Shown here in pieces: positions 39,761-49,314 of a stretch of DNA of 64,000 nt. A program made the position numbers and the translations under genes. The notes under the pieces were generated by a model, which worked only from the letters and a program-made list of their open reading frames with translations, had not been told where the DNA came from and ran no database searches. The stretch is from the NCBI RefSeq assembly GCF_000770305.1, contig NZ_JNVB01000027.1:29537-93536 (forward strand), read 5' to 3'. The stretch comes from Erwinia oleae (lineage in GTDB: Bacteria > Pseudomonadota > Gammaproteobacteria > Enterobacterales > Enterobacteriaceae). Numbering within the stretch: the stretch's first letter is position 1; the number at the start of each line of letters is the position of its first letter.

Positions 39761-40555
39761 TCAGATGGCAACGGGCGCTTTAATTGCCGGATGCGGATCG
39801 TAGCCGCTTATTTCAAAGTCTTCAAAGCGGTAGTCAAACAGCGAGGCAGGTTTGCGCTTAATGGTCAGGGTCGGAAGCGGACGTGGTTCGCGTGTCAGTT
39901 GCAGCCGCGTTTGTTCCATATGGTTGCTGTAAAGGTGCGTGTCGCCGCCTGTCCAGACAAAATCGCCGGGCTGGAGGTCGCACTGCTGCGCCACCATATG
40001 CAGCAGCAGCGCATAGCTGGCGATATTAAACGGCAGCCCAAGAAAGACGTCGCAGGAGCGCTGATAGAGCTGGCAGGAGAGCCTGCCGTCAGCAACGTAG
40101 AACTGGAAAAAAGCGTGGCAAGGTGCCAGCGCCATCTGGTCAAGCTCACCGACGTTCCATGCCGAAACGATAATACGCCGCGAATCGGGATCGCTTTTGA
40201 GCTGTTTAAGCACGTTCTTAAGCTGATCGATCTCACGGCCGTCCGGCGCATGCCAGCTGCGCCACTGTTTGCCATAAACCGGGCCGAGGTCGCCATTTTC
40301 ATCGGCCCATTCATCCCAGATGGAGACGTTGTTTTCGTGCAAATACGCCACATTGGTATCGCCGTTAAGAAACCACAGCAGCTCGTGAATGATCGAGCGC
40401 AAATGGCATTTTTTCGTTGTCACCAGCGGAAAGCCATCCTGCAAATTGAAACGCATCTGGTGACCAAAAATCGACAGCGTCCCGGTACCGGTACGGTCAT
40501 TTTTAGGGGTGCCGTCATTAAGCACTTTTTTCATAAGATCCAGATACTGTTTCAT
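39761..40555 (-). CDS. thyA: Thymidylate synthase ThyA
   Basis: Makes dTMP from dUMP with methylenetetrahydrofolate. It has 264 residues, identical in length to E. coli. The catalytic Cys146 lies in [10 protein letters not shown], and the dUMP phosphate-binding RR pair is at 126-127 (DSRRI). [12 protein letters not shown] and [13 protein letters not shown] are family signatures. Its start overlaps the lgt stop by four bases, as in E. coli, so it is translationally coupled to lgt. Confidence 0.97.
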   Translation of the reverse strand: MKQYLDLMKKVLNDGTPKNDRTGTGTLSIFGHQMRFNLQDGFPLVTTKKCHLRSIIHELLWFLNGDTNVAYLHENNVSIWDEWADENGDLGPVYGKQWRSWHAPDGREIDQLKNVLKQLKSDPDSRRIIVSAWNVGELDQMALAPCHAFFQFYVADGRLSCQLYQRSCDVFLGLPFNIASYALLLHMVAQQCDLQPGDFVWTGGDTHLYSNHMEQTRLQLTREPRPLPTLTIKRKPASLFDYRFEDFEISGYDPHPAIKAPVAI

Positions 40556-41433
40556 TTTTCCTCACGAAGGGTTTGCGGAGTGCGGCGACGCCAGGCCCAA
40601 ATCATCATGATTACACCCACCAGAATCATCGGCAGGGAGAGAATTTGCCCCATGCTGATAACGTTGCTAAACAGGCCCAACTGGGCATCGGGCTGACGGA
40701 AGAACTCGATGATAAAGCGGAAGGTACCATAGCCAATCAGAAACAGGCCTGATACCGCACCCATCGGGCGACTTTTACGAATAAAAAGATTGAGGATAAT
40801 AAACAGAACAACGCCTTCAAGCAGCAGTTCATAAAGCTGAGAGGGGTGACGCGGCAATACGCCATAGGTCGCCAGTAACGATTGCCACTCGGGATGCGTG
40901 GCGGCCAGCGCCACGTCTTCGCCACGGGAACCGGGAAAGAGCATTGCCCACGGCAGCTCCGGCGATACGCGGCCCCATAGCTCGCCGTTGATAAAATTGC
41001 CGAGACGGCCGGCACCAAGCCCGAATGGGATCAGCGGCGCTATAAAGTCCGCGACCTGGAAGAAATTACGTTTGGTACGACGTGCAAACCATAACATGAC
41101 ACAGATAACGCCAATCAGGCCGCCGTGGAACGACATGCCGCCGTCCCAGACTTTGAACAGGTAGAGCGGGTTATCGAGAAACAGGGGAAAATTATAGAAC
41201 AGCACATAGCCGATACGACCGCCCAGAAAAACGCCTAGAAATCCGGCGTAGAGCAGGTTTTCAACCTCCTCTTTTTTCCAGCCGCTGCCGGGTTTGTTAG
41301 CGCGACGAACCGCCAGCCACATGGCAAAAATAAAACCTACCAGGTACATCAGACCGTACCAGTGGAGTGAAATCGGCCCGATGGAGAAAATTACCGGGTC
41401 AAATTGCGGAAAAGCCAGATAGCCGTTAGTCAT
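40552..41433 (-). CDS. lgt: Prolipoprotein diacylglyceryl transferase Lgt
   Basis: Inner-membrane enzyme that transfers diacylglycerol from phosphatidylglycerol to the lipobox cysteine of prolipoproteins. It has 293 residues with about seven membrane segments. His103 (SFHGGLIG) and the Lgt signature [15 protein letters not shown] (141-155, Arg143 and Asn146) are present. Substrates in this window would include YgdI, YgdR, MltA and the outer-membrane factor at 52821. Confidence 0.96.
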   Translation of the reverse strand: MTNGYLAFPQFDPVIFSIGPISLHWYGLMYLVGFIFAMWLAVRRANKPGSGWKKEEVENLLYAGFLGVFLGGRIGYVLFYNFPLFLDNPLYLFKVWDGGMSFHGGLIGVICVMLWFARRTKRNFFQVADFIAPLIPFGLGAGRLGNFINGELWGRVSPELPWAMLFPGSRGEDVALAATHPEWQSLLATYGVLPRHPSQLYELLLEGVVLFIILNLFIRKSRPMGAVSGLFLIGYGTFRFIIEFFRQPDAQLGLFSNVISMGQILSLPMILVGVIMMIWAWRRRTPQTLREEK

Positions 41434-41573
41434 CTTTCACCATTTTTAGCATTTGCCCTGATCAGCAGGCGACAAAATACGTTAGTTGACGCGCGCTGCG
41501 CCTTTTTCAGGCGCGCATGATAGCACACAGCCTGAATCCGTGCGGTTTGGAACCGTAAACTTTGTTAAGCGCG

Positions 41574-43820
41574 CTAGCGGCCACCGCGGCTGAGCCCGCC
41601 GAGCCCGCGCTGCTCCATAAATGCGGCGACAAGATGGCGAACGTCCGCCGTCAGCGTTACGTTCAGACTCTCGTCAGCCAGCTTTTGCGCTTCTTCGTGA
41701 TCGATACGATTGAGCAGATATTTTACCCGGGCAACGTTACGGCCATTCATGCTGAGATGATGAAAGCCCAGCCCTATCAGCAGAATGACGCACATCGGAT
41801 CGCCTGCCATTTCGCCACAGAGGCAGAGTTCAATGTCCGCTTTCGCGGCTTCCTGCGCGATAGTTTTTAACGCACGCAGTACCGCCGGATGCAGGCTGTC
41901 GTAAAGATTCGCGACTCGCGTGTTATTGCGATCGACCGCCAGCAGATACTGCGTCAGGTCGTTGGTGCCAACCGACACAAAATCTACCCGAGAGGCCAGG
42001 TGCGGGATCATAAAGATCATCGACGGCACCTCAATCATTACCCCCACGCGCGGCACAGGAATACGGTAGCCCAGCATCTCTTCAACTTCCTGCGCGGCGC
42101 GGTTGATCAGGCTTCTCGCCTCATCGATCTCATCAATGCTGGTGATCATCGGCAGCAGAATGCTCAGGTTATCGCTGGCGACGTTGGCCCGCAGCATTGC
42201 TCTCACCTGAACAAGAAAAATTTCTGGCTGATCCAGCGTGAGACGAATACCGCGCCAGCCGAGGCAGGGGTTTTCCTCGCTGATGGGCATGTAAGGGAGC
42301 TGTTTGTCGGCACCGACGTCCAGCGTACGCAGCGTCACGGGTTTTTCCAGAAAAAGCTGGAGCATTCCCTGATACTGCGCGACCTGTTCCTCTTCCGACG
42401 GGAAGCCATTTTGCAGCATAAACGGAATTTCGGTGCGGTAAAGCCCGACGCCATCCACCCGGCTGCCCATCGCTTTTTCATGTTCTGCGCTGAGTCCCGC
42501 GTTGAGCATCACCTTTACCGGTTCGCCGCTTTTTAAAAAAGCGGGACGCTCAACGACATCCTCAGCCAGCTTGCTGAGTTCGTTCTCCTCGCTGATTAAC
42601 TGCTGATATTCCTGCACCAGTACGGGTTCAGGATCGACCAGCAGCTCGCCGCGGTAGCCGTCAATAATCAGCAGCCTGCCGTTAAGCATTTCAGGCTGAA
42701 TATCCGCTCCCATGACGGTCGGAATACCCATTGCACGCACCATGATGGCCGCGTGAGAGTTAGATGCGCCGTCACGAACCACCACGCCAGCGAGACGATC
42801 CGGCGGAAGCTCAGCCAGCATCGTGGCGGTCAGCTCGTCGGCCACCAGCACAAAGCGCGGCGGCCAGGCATTGGTGCCCTGCATGCTGTCGTCAAGATGA
42901 AAGACCAGCCGCTGGCCTAATACGCGCAAATCACCAGCGCGCTCACGCAGATAGCTGTCCTGAAGGCTTGCGAACTGTGCGGCGAAGCGCTCAATAACTT
43001 TTTTCACCGCCCATTCGGCGACCGATCCGGCATCTATTTCGGCATAGAGATCTTTCTTCAGGCGAGCATCGCTGAGCAGGTGGGAATAGAGATCGAAGAT
43101 GGCCGCGCTGTCTTTATGCACGCTGGCGGTGAAGCGTTTGCTGTAGCGACGAAATTCAGTAGCAGCTTCGTTCATCGCCAGCGACAGGCGCTCTCTTTCG
43201 CGCTGCGTATCCAGCGTTGAGGCAGCAAAAACGTTATCGAGCAAAGGCTGCGTGCTGTCGACCCAACCGGGCGCCACCGCGACGCCGGGCGAGGCCGCCA
43301 GCGCTTTTACCCGCGTCTGGCGATACTGCCCGAACAGCGTGTTAAGCTGCGACTGCGAAAGGATCGTTGCCATCTGGGTCGCCAGGGTGACCAGAAACGA
43401 CTCTTCGCTTTCATCAAACTGCCGCAGTTCTCGCTGCTGCACCACCAGCACGCCCAAAAGCTGACGGCGGCTGATAATGGGCACGCCAAGAAATGAGCGG
43501 AATCGCTCTTCTTTAACAGACGGGACATATTTGAAGCTCGGATGGCTTTGCGCGTCGGCCAGGTTAATTGGCTCTGCAAGCCGCCCGACCAGGCCGACAA
43601 TGCCTTCGTCAAACGCCAGCGCGACGGTGCGACCGCGTGGCTTTTTCAGGCCACGCGTTGCCATAAGGTAATAGCAGCGGCGATCGTGATCGGCGAGGTA
43701 AACCGAACAGACTTCGGTGTCCATCGCCAGACCGATTTCATTAACAAGAATATCAAGCGCTTCGGTAAGACGTGGAGCACCTGCAACTTTTTCAACTATT
43801 TCGCGCAGCTGTATGAGCAT
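41574..43820 (-). CDS. ptsP: PTS-Ntr enzyme I PtsP
   Basis: First phosphotransferase of the nitrogen-related PTS (PtsP-PtsO-PtsN), which signals nitrogen and potassium status. It has 748 residues, the same as E. coli. An N-terminal GAF domain (about 1-160) precedes the enzyme I module. The phospho-histidine is His356 in GASNSHAAIM. The C-terminal PEP-binding domain has the metal and active-site region GTNDLTQYLLAVDRNN and LCGEMAGDP. It lies 12 bases downstream of rppH and is co-transcribed with it. Confidence 0.96.
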   Translation of the reverse strand: MLIQLREIVEKVAGAPRLTEALDILVNEIGLAMDTEVCSVYLADHDRRCYYLMATRGLKKPRGRTVALAFDEGIVGLVGRLAEPINLADAQSHPSFKYVPSVKEERFRSFLGVPIISRRQLLGVLVVQQRELRQFDESEESFLVTLATQMATILSQSQLNTLFGQYRQTRVKALAASPGVAVAPGWVDSTQPLLDNVFAASTLDTQRERERLSLAMNEAATEFRRYSKRFTASVHKDSAAIFDLYSHLLSDARLKKDLYAEIDAGSVAEWAVKKVIERFAAQFASLQDSYLRERAGDLRVLGQRLVFHLDDSMQGTNAWPPRFVLVADELTATMLAELPPDRLAGVVVRDGASNSHAAIMVRAMGIPTVMGADIQPEMLNGRLLIIDGYRGELLVDPEPVLVQEYQQLISEENELSKLAEDVVERPAFLKSGEPVKVMLNAGLSAEHEKAMGSRVDGVGLYRTEIPFMLQNGFPSEEEQVAQYQGMLQLFLEKPVTLRTLDVGADKQLPYMPISEENPCLGWRGIRLTLDQPEIFLVQVRAMLRANVASDNLSILLPMITSIDEIDEARSLINRAAQEVEEMLGYRIPVPRVGVMIEVPSMIFMIPHLASRVDFVSVGTNDLTQYLLAVDRNNTRVANLYDSLHPAVLRALKTIAQEAAKADIELCLCGEMAGDPMCVILLIGLGFHHLSMNGRNVARVKYLLNRIDHEEAQKLADESLNVTLTADVRHLVAAFMEQRGLGGLSRGGR

Positions 43821-43832
43821 AATTTGCGTGGC

Positions 43833-44357
43833 TCACCCTCTTTTGCGTCGGTAAAGCGCGTTCCGCTGTACGGTATTCTCCTGTAGCGGCATGACGATGC
43901 TGGCAAATTCTTTCATCACGCGCCGGTAAACGTCACGTTTGAAAGAAACCACCTGGCGAACCGGATACCAGAAGCTTACCCAGCGCCAGCCGTCAAACTC
44001 CGGCGTGCTGCTGGTTTGCATATTAATGTCCGCGTCATTGCACATAAGTTGTAGAAGAAACCACTTCTGTTTCTGGCCGATACACACCGGCTTTGTGTCC
44101 CAACGCACCAAACGTTTTGGCAATTTATATCGTAACCAGTTTCGGGTCGAAGCAAGAATACGCACGTCTTTTCGATGCAGCCCGACCTCCTCAAACAGCT
44201 CGCGGTACATCGCCTGTTCAGGCGTCTCGCCAGCGTTGATCCCTCCCTGAGGAAACTGCCAGGAGTGTTGGCCAAACCGTCTGGCCCACAGCACCTGTCC
44301 CTGCCTGTTACAAATTACGATACCAACATTCGGGCGGTAGCCATCATCATCGATCAC
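43833..44357 (-). CDS. rppH: RNA pyrophosphohydrolase RppH
   Basis: Nudix hydrolase that removes pyrophosphate from 5'-triphosphate mRNAs, exposing them to RNase E. The Nudix box [20 protein letters not shown](VGL) spans 38-60. [10 protein letters not shown] and the C-terminal basic part are typical. It has 174 residues (E. coli 176). It starts the rppH-ptsP unit, transcribed away from the DnaA-box-rich region. Confidence 0.95.
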   Translation of the reverse strand: MIDDDGYRPNVGIVICNRQGQVLWARRFGQHSWQFPQGGINAGETPEQAMYRELFEEVGLHRKDVRILASTRNWLRYKLPKRLVRWDTKPVCIGQKQKWFLLQLMCNDADINMQTSSTPEFDGWRWVSFWYPVRQVVSFKRDVYRRVMKEFASIVMPLQENTVQRNALYRRKRG

Positions 44358-44723
44358 TGGACTACCTCAAACTAAAACTCGGATGTTCTGATTGTTTCAT
44401 ACTCCTTACAGGCGGTAAACCACTGCTTATCGTACGTTTGCACCCCGTCGTGTTGGGATAACTTATCCTTTATAGCAAAGTTATAAACAATCCGCGGGCT
44501 GATTCAGCGATCTTATGCACCTTTTCTGTGGATAGCTTTGTGCAGAAGTGGCATAACAGGTGGGGAAAACTTTACGAACCTTTAAAGTGCGCGCGGCAAC
44601 AACAAAATATAACTTATTGTTATATCTACATTTTATTTAATTATACCGTTCAAATAAACACGGTGCATAACGCTGAAGGTGGGGCACAGATAATTCCTGG
44701 TGAAAGATCGAGCAGAGATGCAT

Positions 44724-44732
44724 TTATCCACA
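44724..44732 (+). promoter_or_regulatory. Consensus DnaA box
   Basis: TTATCCACA, a perfect match to the high-affinity DnaA box, within the rppH-mutH gap. Confidence 0.85.
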
Positions 44733-44828
44733 GGATATGTTGGATAGTTGGTCAAAAGCAGGTGACTTTAGGGGAAAAACGCCGCCGTCAAGGCTGTAAA
44801 TGGAAACAGTAGTGGGTAAAAATATGAG

Positions 44829-44851
44829 TTATCCCATTATTCTGTGGATAA
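44829..44851. promoter_or_regulatory. Inverted DnaA-box pair
   Basis: TTATCCCAT, five bases, then TGTGGATAA (a perfect box on the minus strand). The weaker pair at 44513-44535 (TTATGCACC, five bases, TGTGGATAG) has the same geometry. Confidence 0.75.
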
Positions 44852-45043
44852 CAGGGTGTAAGATCCTGTTCATTGTCGGTGACTAAACGGCATAAGCCGG
44901 AGGGTATTATCCTACGAGCGATAACTCACAGGTAAAAATGTGCGATTTATCATGCTATTATTCGTTTTTACCCTTCTTTCAACGATATTATTTATGACGC
45001 CTGACTTGAGTGTCGTTTTTTTGAGCGACCGCAGCGAGTGATT

Positions 45044-45730
45044 ATGCCTTCCGATTTCAGTCCGGTGCCGCCACCGGAAAGCGAAGCCGTTCTGCTGGCG
45101 CGAGCCCATCAGCTGGCTGGCTATACGCTCGGCGAACTGGCGCAAAAAATGGCCTTTCCCATTCCGCCCGACCTGAAAAGAGATAAAGGCTGGGTGGGCA
45201 TGCTGCTGGAAATCAGCCTGGGCGCCAGCGCAGGCAGCAAAGCGGAGCGCGACTTCGCCCATATTGGCGTTGAGCTGAAAACTATCCCGATTGACGCGCT
45301 TGGACGTCCGCTGGAAACCACTTTCGTCTGTGTGGCGCCATTGACCGGCAACAGTGGTGTGACCTGGCAGACCAGCCACGTCCGCCACAAGCTTGCACGC
45401 GTGCTGTGGATACCGGTTGAAGGCGACAGGGCGATCCCGCTGGCGGCACGTCGCATCGGCGCACCGTTGCTGTGGAGCCCCGACAGTGAAGAAGAGGCGC
45501 TGTTGCAGCGCGACTGGGAAGAGCTGATGGATATGATTGTGCTGGGCCAGGTTGAGCGCATCACTGCCCGTCATGGCGAGGTATTACAGATCCGTCCAAA
45601 AGCCGCCAACAGTAAAGCGCTGACGGAAGGCATTGGCGAGAATGGGGAACCGATAATGACCCTGCCGCGCGGCTTTTATTTAAAGAAAACCTTTACCGCT
45701 CCCCTGCTTGCCCGCCATTTTTTACTGTAG
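45044..45730 (+). CDS. mutH: DNA mismatch repair endonuclease MutH
   Basis: Nicks the unmethylated strand at hemimethylated GATC sites when activated by MutL. The catalytic triad Asp70, Glu77 and Lys79 is seen in [12 protein letters not shown] at the same numbers as in E. coli when translation starts at ATG 45044, which supports that start over the in-frame GTG at 45038. It has 228 residues (E. coli 229). The C-terminal ARHFLL helix contacts MutL. The upstream gap is the DARS2-like region. Confidence 0.95.
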   Translation: MPSDFSPVPPPESEAVLLARAHQLAGYTLGELAQKMAFPIPPDLKRDKGWVGMLLEISLGASAGSKAERDFAHIGVELKTIPIDALGRPLETTFVCVAPLTGNSGVTWQTSHVRHKLARVLWIPVEGDRAIPLAARRIGAPLLWSPDSEEEALLQRDWEELMDMIVLGQVERITARHGEVLQIRPKAANSKALTEGIGENGEPIMTLPRGFYLKKTFTAPLLARHFLL

Positions 45731-45788
45731 GCCGTCGCTGCGACAGGTATACTCCTCGTTTACCTTTCGTTGAGGATGTCGTGTTCGT

Positions 45789-46499
45789 ATGTTTGACTGG
45801 ATTGCAGATCCAAATGCCTGGCTGGCGCTGGGCACGCTGACGATTCTGGAAATCGTCCTTGGAATCGATAATATTATTTTCCTCTCGCTGGTGGTGGCAA
45901 AGCTGCCGAAGTCGCAGCAAAATGCGGCGCGACGCCTTGGCTTAGGAGGCGCGATGCTGATGCGACTTGGGCTGCTGGCCTCTATCGCATGGGTAATTCG
46001 CCTGACCAACCCGCTGTTCACGCTAATGGATCACAGTTTTTCCGCCCGCGATCTGATCCTGCTGTTTGGTGGTCTGTTCCTGCTGTGGAAATCCAGCATC
46101 GAAATTCATGAAACCATTGAGGGCGGTGATGAAGAGCATAAAACCAATGTGCACTCCTTCATCGGCGCAATTGTGCAGATCATGCTGCTGGATATCATCT
46201 TCAGCCTTGACTCGGTGATTACCGCAGTAGGCCTTTCCGATCACCTGATCATCATGATGGCTGCGGTCGTTATCGCCGTTGGCGTGATGATGTTTGCTGC
46301 GCGAGGAATTGGTGAATTCGTCGAACGGCATCCTTCCGTGAAGATGCTGGCGCTGGCCTTTTTGATCCTGGTCGGCTTTACGCTCATCCTTGAAAGCTTC
46401 AACGTACACGTGCCTAAAGGCTACATCTACTTTGCCATGTTTTTCTCAATGGCAGTGGAGTGCCTGAATTTGCTACGCAGCAAAAAGCACGCTGCCTGA
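45789..46499 (+). CDS. ygdQ: TerC-family inner-membrane protein YgdQ
   Basis: Integral membrane protein of 236 residues with about seven hydrophobic segments. The TerC family signature is ILEIVLGIDNIIF near the N-terminus, and LDIIFSLDSVITAVG repeats the acidic motif in the second half. Members are linked to metal ion handling; the exact role of YgdQ is unknown. It lies 58 bases after mutH. Confidence 0.92.
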   Translation: MFDWIADPNAWLALGTLTILEIVLGIDNIIFLSLVVAKLPKSQQNAARRLGLGGAMLMRLGLLASIAWVIRLTNPLFTLMDHSFSARDLILLFGGLFLLWKSSIEIHETIEGGDEEHKTNVHSFIGAIVQIMLLDIIFSLDSVITAVGLSDHLIIMMAAVVIAVGVMMFAARGIGEFVERHPSVKMLALAFLILVGFTLILESFNVHVPKGYIYFAMFFSMAVECLNLLRSKKHAA

Positions 46500-46665
46500 T
46501 CTTATGTCGGTCGTTTCACGGCCGACGCTCGCCAGACATATCGATTTACCAAAAATGTCAATAACGCAACGTGCTCGCGGCACATTTTCAGACCGTGACG
46601 GTTACGTCAGATAGCGAAATGCGTTATTAATTAAGCTTCTGATTACAAGCTTCAGGAAGCGGCGA

Positions 46666-46881
46666 ATGAAAAAGATGGTTGGCGCGGCGGCGCTGATGCT
46701 GACAGTACTGCTCAGCGGGTGCAGCAGCGATTACGTAATGGCAACAAAAGATGGCAAAATGATCATGACTCAGGGCAAACCTGAAATAGACAAAGAGACC
46801 GGGCTGGTGAAATACAGCGACCGGAACGGTCATGAGTTGCAGATAAATGGTGATGAGGTGTCATCCATCGTTGAGCGCTAG
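46666..46881 (+). CDS. ygdR: YgdI/YgdR-family lipoprotein YgdR
   Basis: Small lipoprotein of 71 residues with lipobox LSGC (acylated Cys19, Ser at +2). The mature domain ([19 protein letters not shown]) is clearly related to YgdI at 18492. A GGAAG-like site (TCAGGAAGCGGCGA) precedes the ATG. Function is unknown. Confidence 0.92.
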   Translation: MKKMVGAAALMLTVLLSGCSSDYVMATKDGKMIMTQGKPEIDKETGLVKYSDRNGHELQINGDEVSSIVER

Positions 46882-47028
46882 AGGGAGTGGTGCACGGCGC
46901 ACTTCCCGATAAATCCCCTCTTCCCCCTGTTGCATACGGCGGTTATAGTCGGAAGTCGGATTCGACTTCCGATCGCCTTTGCGGTCGCTCGGCGGTCAGC
47001 CATTTCATCATAAAAAGGAAGCCGGCAA

Positions 47029-48069
47029 ATGCATTATCATCGTATCCCTCACAGCACGCTTGAAGTGAGCAGCCTCGGGCTTGGCACCATGACCTTTGGC
47101 GAGCAGAACAGCGAAGCAGATGCCCACGCCCAGCTTGATTTGGCGCTGCGTGCCGGTATCAACCTGATTGATACCGCCGAAATGTACCCGGTTCCTCCGC
47201 GCCCTGAAACACAGGGGCTGACCGAAAAATACATCGGCAGCTGGCTGAAGGCGCGCGGCAATCGCGATAAGGTGATCCTGGCATCAAAGATCGCCGGCCC
47301 CTCGCGCGGCAATGACTCCTCAATTCGTCCTCAGCAGGCGCTGGATCGTAAAAATATCCGTGAAGCGCTGGATGCCAGCCTGAAACGTCTTAATACCGAT
47401 TATCTGGATCTCTATCAGCTTCACTGGCCTCAGCGCGAAACCAACTGTTTTGGCAAGCTCAGCTATCAATACAGTGAAAACACCGCGTCAGTTACGCTGC
47501 TGGAGACGCTGGAAGCGCTCAACGAACAGGTGCGGGCGGGCAAAATTCGCTATATCGGCGTATCAAATGAAACGCCGTGGGGCGTGATGCGCTATCTGCA
47601 ACTGGCGGAGAAACATGAACTGCCGCGCATCGTCAGCATCCAAAACCCGTACAGCCTGCTTAATCGCAGTTTTGAAGTGGGCCTGGCGGAAATCAGCCAG
47701 CATGAAGGTGTCGAACTGTTAGCCTACTCAAGCCTGGCGTTTGGTACGCTGAGCGGAAAATATCTGAATGGTGCGAAACCGGCAGGCGCACGCAATACGC
47801 TGTTCAGCCGTTTCACCCGCTACAGTGGTGAACAGGCACAGCTGGCGATTGCCGAATATGTCGCGCTGGCGAACAAGCATGGGCTTGATCCGTCGCAGAT
47901 GGCACTGGCTTTCGTTCGCCAGCAGCCCTTTGTTGCCAGCACGCTGCTGGGCGCCACCACGCCTGAACAGCTGCAAACAAATATCGACAGTTATCACCTG
48001 ACGCTGAATGAAGAAGTGTTGCAGGCGCTGGAAACCATTCACCGCCGTTATACTTTTCCTTCTCCGTAA
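47029..48069 (+). CDS. tas: Aldo-keto reductase Tas
   Basis: NADP-dependent aldo-keto reductase of 346 residues, the E. coli length; in E. coli it was found as a suppressor of tyrosine auxotrophy. The AKR barrel has GTMTFGEQNSE, LIDTAEMYP (catalytic Asp and Tyr) and LDLYQLHWP. The insert with PVPPRPETQGLTEKYIG is typical of Tas. AAAAAGGAAG precedes the ATG. A strong terminator follows. Confidence 0.95.
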   Translation: MHYHRIPHSTLEVSSLGLGTMTFGEQNSEADAHAQLDLALRAGINLIDTAEMYPVPPRPETQGLTEKYIGSWLKARGNRDKVILASKIAGPSRGNDSSIRPQQALDRKNIREALDASLKRLNTDYLDLYQLHWPQRETNCFGKLSYQYSENTASVTLLETLEALNEQVRAGKIRYIGVSNETPWGVMRYLQLAEKHELPRIVSIQNPYSLLNRSFEVGLAEISQHEGVELLAYSSLAFGTLSGKYLNGAKPAGARNTLFSRFTRYSGEQAQLAIAEYVALANKHGLDPSQMALAFVRQQPFVASTLLGATTPEQLQTNIDSYHLTLNEEVLQALETIHRRYTFPSP

Positions 48070-48080
48070 TGTTTCTCGCA

Positions 48081-48112
48081 GAGGGCGACATCATTCGCCC
48101 TCTTCTTTTTTT
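48081..48112 (+). terminator. Terminator after tas
   Basis: GAGGGCGA (48081-48088) and TCGCCCTC (48095-48102) form a perfect 8-bp stem with a 6-base loop, followed by TTCTTTTTTT. Confidence 0.92.
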
Positions 48113-48351
48113 CCGGCATGCTCGCTCAGTCTCAATTAAGTTTTCTCATCGCCCCTTTGTTGTTAAACAACCAAAAAACGCGTTCAGTTATGCGCTGTGT
48201 CGATTCAATAAGAGCATGTTGTTTACATTGCTTTAAGTAAGTAATGCGTAATACAGCTTTATTGACAATAACATATAATTATAGCCGTACAAAAAAAATA
48301 AAACTTTCTTTTAACGCTATAATGAAAACATTGTAACTACCGGAAAATAAA
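48113..48351 (+). promoter_or_regulatory. AT-rich region upstream of the ROK kinase
   Basis: Notably more AT-rich than the surroundings. It holds TTGACA at 48262-48267 and TATAAT at both 48274-48279 and 48318-48323, but no pair at 16-18 bp, so no single promoter can be named. A weak CCGGAAAA ribosome site precedes the ATG at 48352. Confidence 0.35.
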
Positions 48352-49233
48352 ATGAATATTGCAGCGTTCGATATCGGCGGAACCTCGTTAAAAATGGGCG
48401 TAATTAACGAACAGGGGGAAATACTTAACGATGAGAGTGTGGATATTTCTCATAACTCGCGCGATAAAATCCTGCAAGAAATCATCAACTGGTTAAAGAA
48501 AAATCCTTCCTGTAGCGGTATCGCGGTCAGCACACCGGGGCACGTCGACCCTGACAGCGGCTTTATTGCCATGGGGGGAACCATCAGCGAATTTGACCAG
48601 TTTCATCTGCGGGAGTGGCTGGAAGAAGAAACCGCATTGCCAGCCACTGTCGAGAACGATGCACACTGTGCATTGCTGGCCGAACGATGGTCAGGTAAAG
48701 CGCAGGAAACCAGTGATTTCATTATGTTAACGATTGGTACTGGCCTGGGCGGTGCGGCATTCTGTAATGGCGCGCTGGTACGGGGCGGCCGAAATCGCGC
48801 CGGCGAATTTGGTTGTTTGCTAACCTCGCGGCCCACAGACAGCGATATCGAATCGCATACCCTAAGTAAAAGCTGCACGATGACCGCGCTGCGGGAGAAC
48901 TACTGCCAACTGACGAAGCGATCGGCTGATGATATTACCGGCAAAGACGTATTCGATGCGTATGATACCGGCGATGAGAACGCTGAAAAAGTGGTGAAGG
49001 GTTTTTATGAAGATCTTGCAGCCTGTTTATATAACCTTTCCAGCGTGTTTGACCCACAGAAAATATTTATTGGTGGCGGTATTACGGAACGGGAACCCTT
49101 TCTGAAAGAGCTCGCCCGCTATCTGGAAAAGTATGGCATTGATATTCAGATTGAAACCGCGACGTACGGCAACGATTCCGGCATGCTGGGCGCGTCTTAT
49201 CATTTTCTTCAAAGCCAGAAGATGAGCCAGTAA
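48352..49233 (+). CDS. ROK-family sugar kinase, BglK-like (probable beta-glucoside kinase)
   Basis: ATP-dependent sugar kinase of 293 residues. The phosphate-1 motif DIGGT is at 7-11, the catalytic Asp103 in VENDAHC, and the phosphate-2 motif LTIGTGLGG near 125-133. It lacks the zinc-binding CxCGxxGC element of NagC/NagK-type ROK proteins, as does BglK. Several segments (LAERW-GKA, FDPQKIFIGGG) resemble Klebsiella beta-glucoside kinase, which phosphorylates cellobiose and related glucosides at the non-reducing end. No PTS or phospho-glucosidase gene is nearby, so the substrate is uncertain. It is inserted between tas and lplT, which are adjacent in E. coli, and looks AT-richer than its neighbours. 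Confidence 0.82.
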   Translation: MNIAAFDIGGTSLKMGVINEQGEILNDESVDISHNSRDKILQEIINWLKKNPSCSGIAVSTPGHVDPDSGFIAMGGTISEFDQFHLREWLEEETALPATVENDAHCALLAERWSGKAQETSDFIMLTIGTGLGGAAFCNGALVRGGRNRAGEFGCLLTSRPTDSDIESHTLSKSCTMTALRENYCQLTKRSADDITGKDVFDAYDTGDENAEKVVKGFYEDLAACLYNLSSVFDPQKIFIGGGITEREPFLKELARYLEKYGIDIQIETATYGNDSGMLGASYHFLQSQKMSQ

Positions 49234-49270
49234 TAATATTATGCGTGGAGAGCATGAATATTGATTCACT

Positions 49271-49311
49271 CCGCCGCCGACGTGTTCTCCAGCCGATCCT
49301 GACGGCGGCGG
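49271..49311. terminator. Hairpin between the ROK kinase and lplT
   Basis: CCGCCGCC (49271-49278) and GGCGGCGG (49304-49311) form an 8-bp stem with a 25-base loop, in the gap between two convergent genes. TATTATTT follows on the plus strand. The long loop makes it a weak candidate for a two-way terminator. Confidence 0.4.
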
Positions 49312-49314
49312 CTA

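Larger units (their letters stand above)
44358..45037. other. DARS2-like DnaA-reactivating region
   Basis: This 680-base region between rppH and mutH has no convincing gene. It holds two perfect DnaA boxes (TTATCCACA at 44724-44732 plus strand; its complement at 44843-44851) and weaker ones: TTATGCACC at 44513-44521, TGTGGATAG at 44527-44535, GGTGCATAA at 44662-44670 and TTATCCCAT at 44829-44837. Two inverted pairs each have a 5-bp gap. TAACTTATTGTTA at 44610-44622, in an AT-rich tract, fits the IHF consensus with one mismatch. In E. coli DARS2, which turns ADP-DnaA into ATP-DnaA, lies in this intergenic region beside mutH. Functional identity here is inferred. Confidence 0.78.

Noticed and set aside
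44528..44812. 94-codon frame in the rppH-mutH gap
   Set aside because: No ribosome site or family resemblance, and it crosses DnaA boxes and AT-rich tracts. The gap fits a regulatory element better.
46507..46527. Stem GTCGGTCG/CGGCCGAC after ygdQ as a terminator
   Set aside because: It has one G-U pair and no T run on either strand, so it does not meet the usual pattern.
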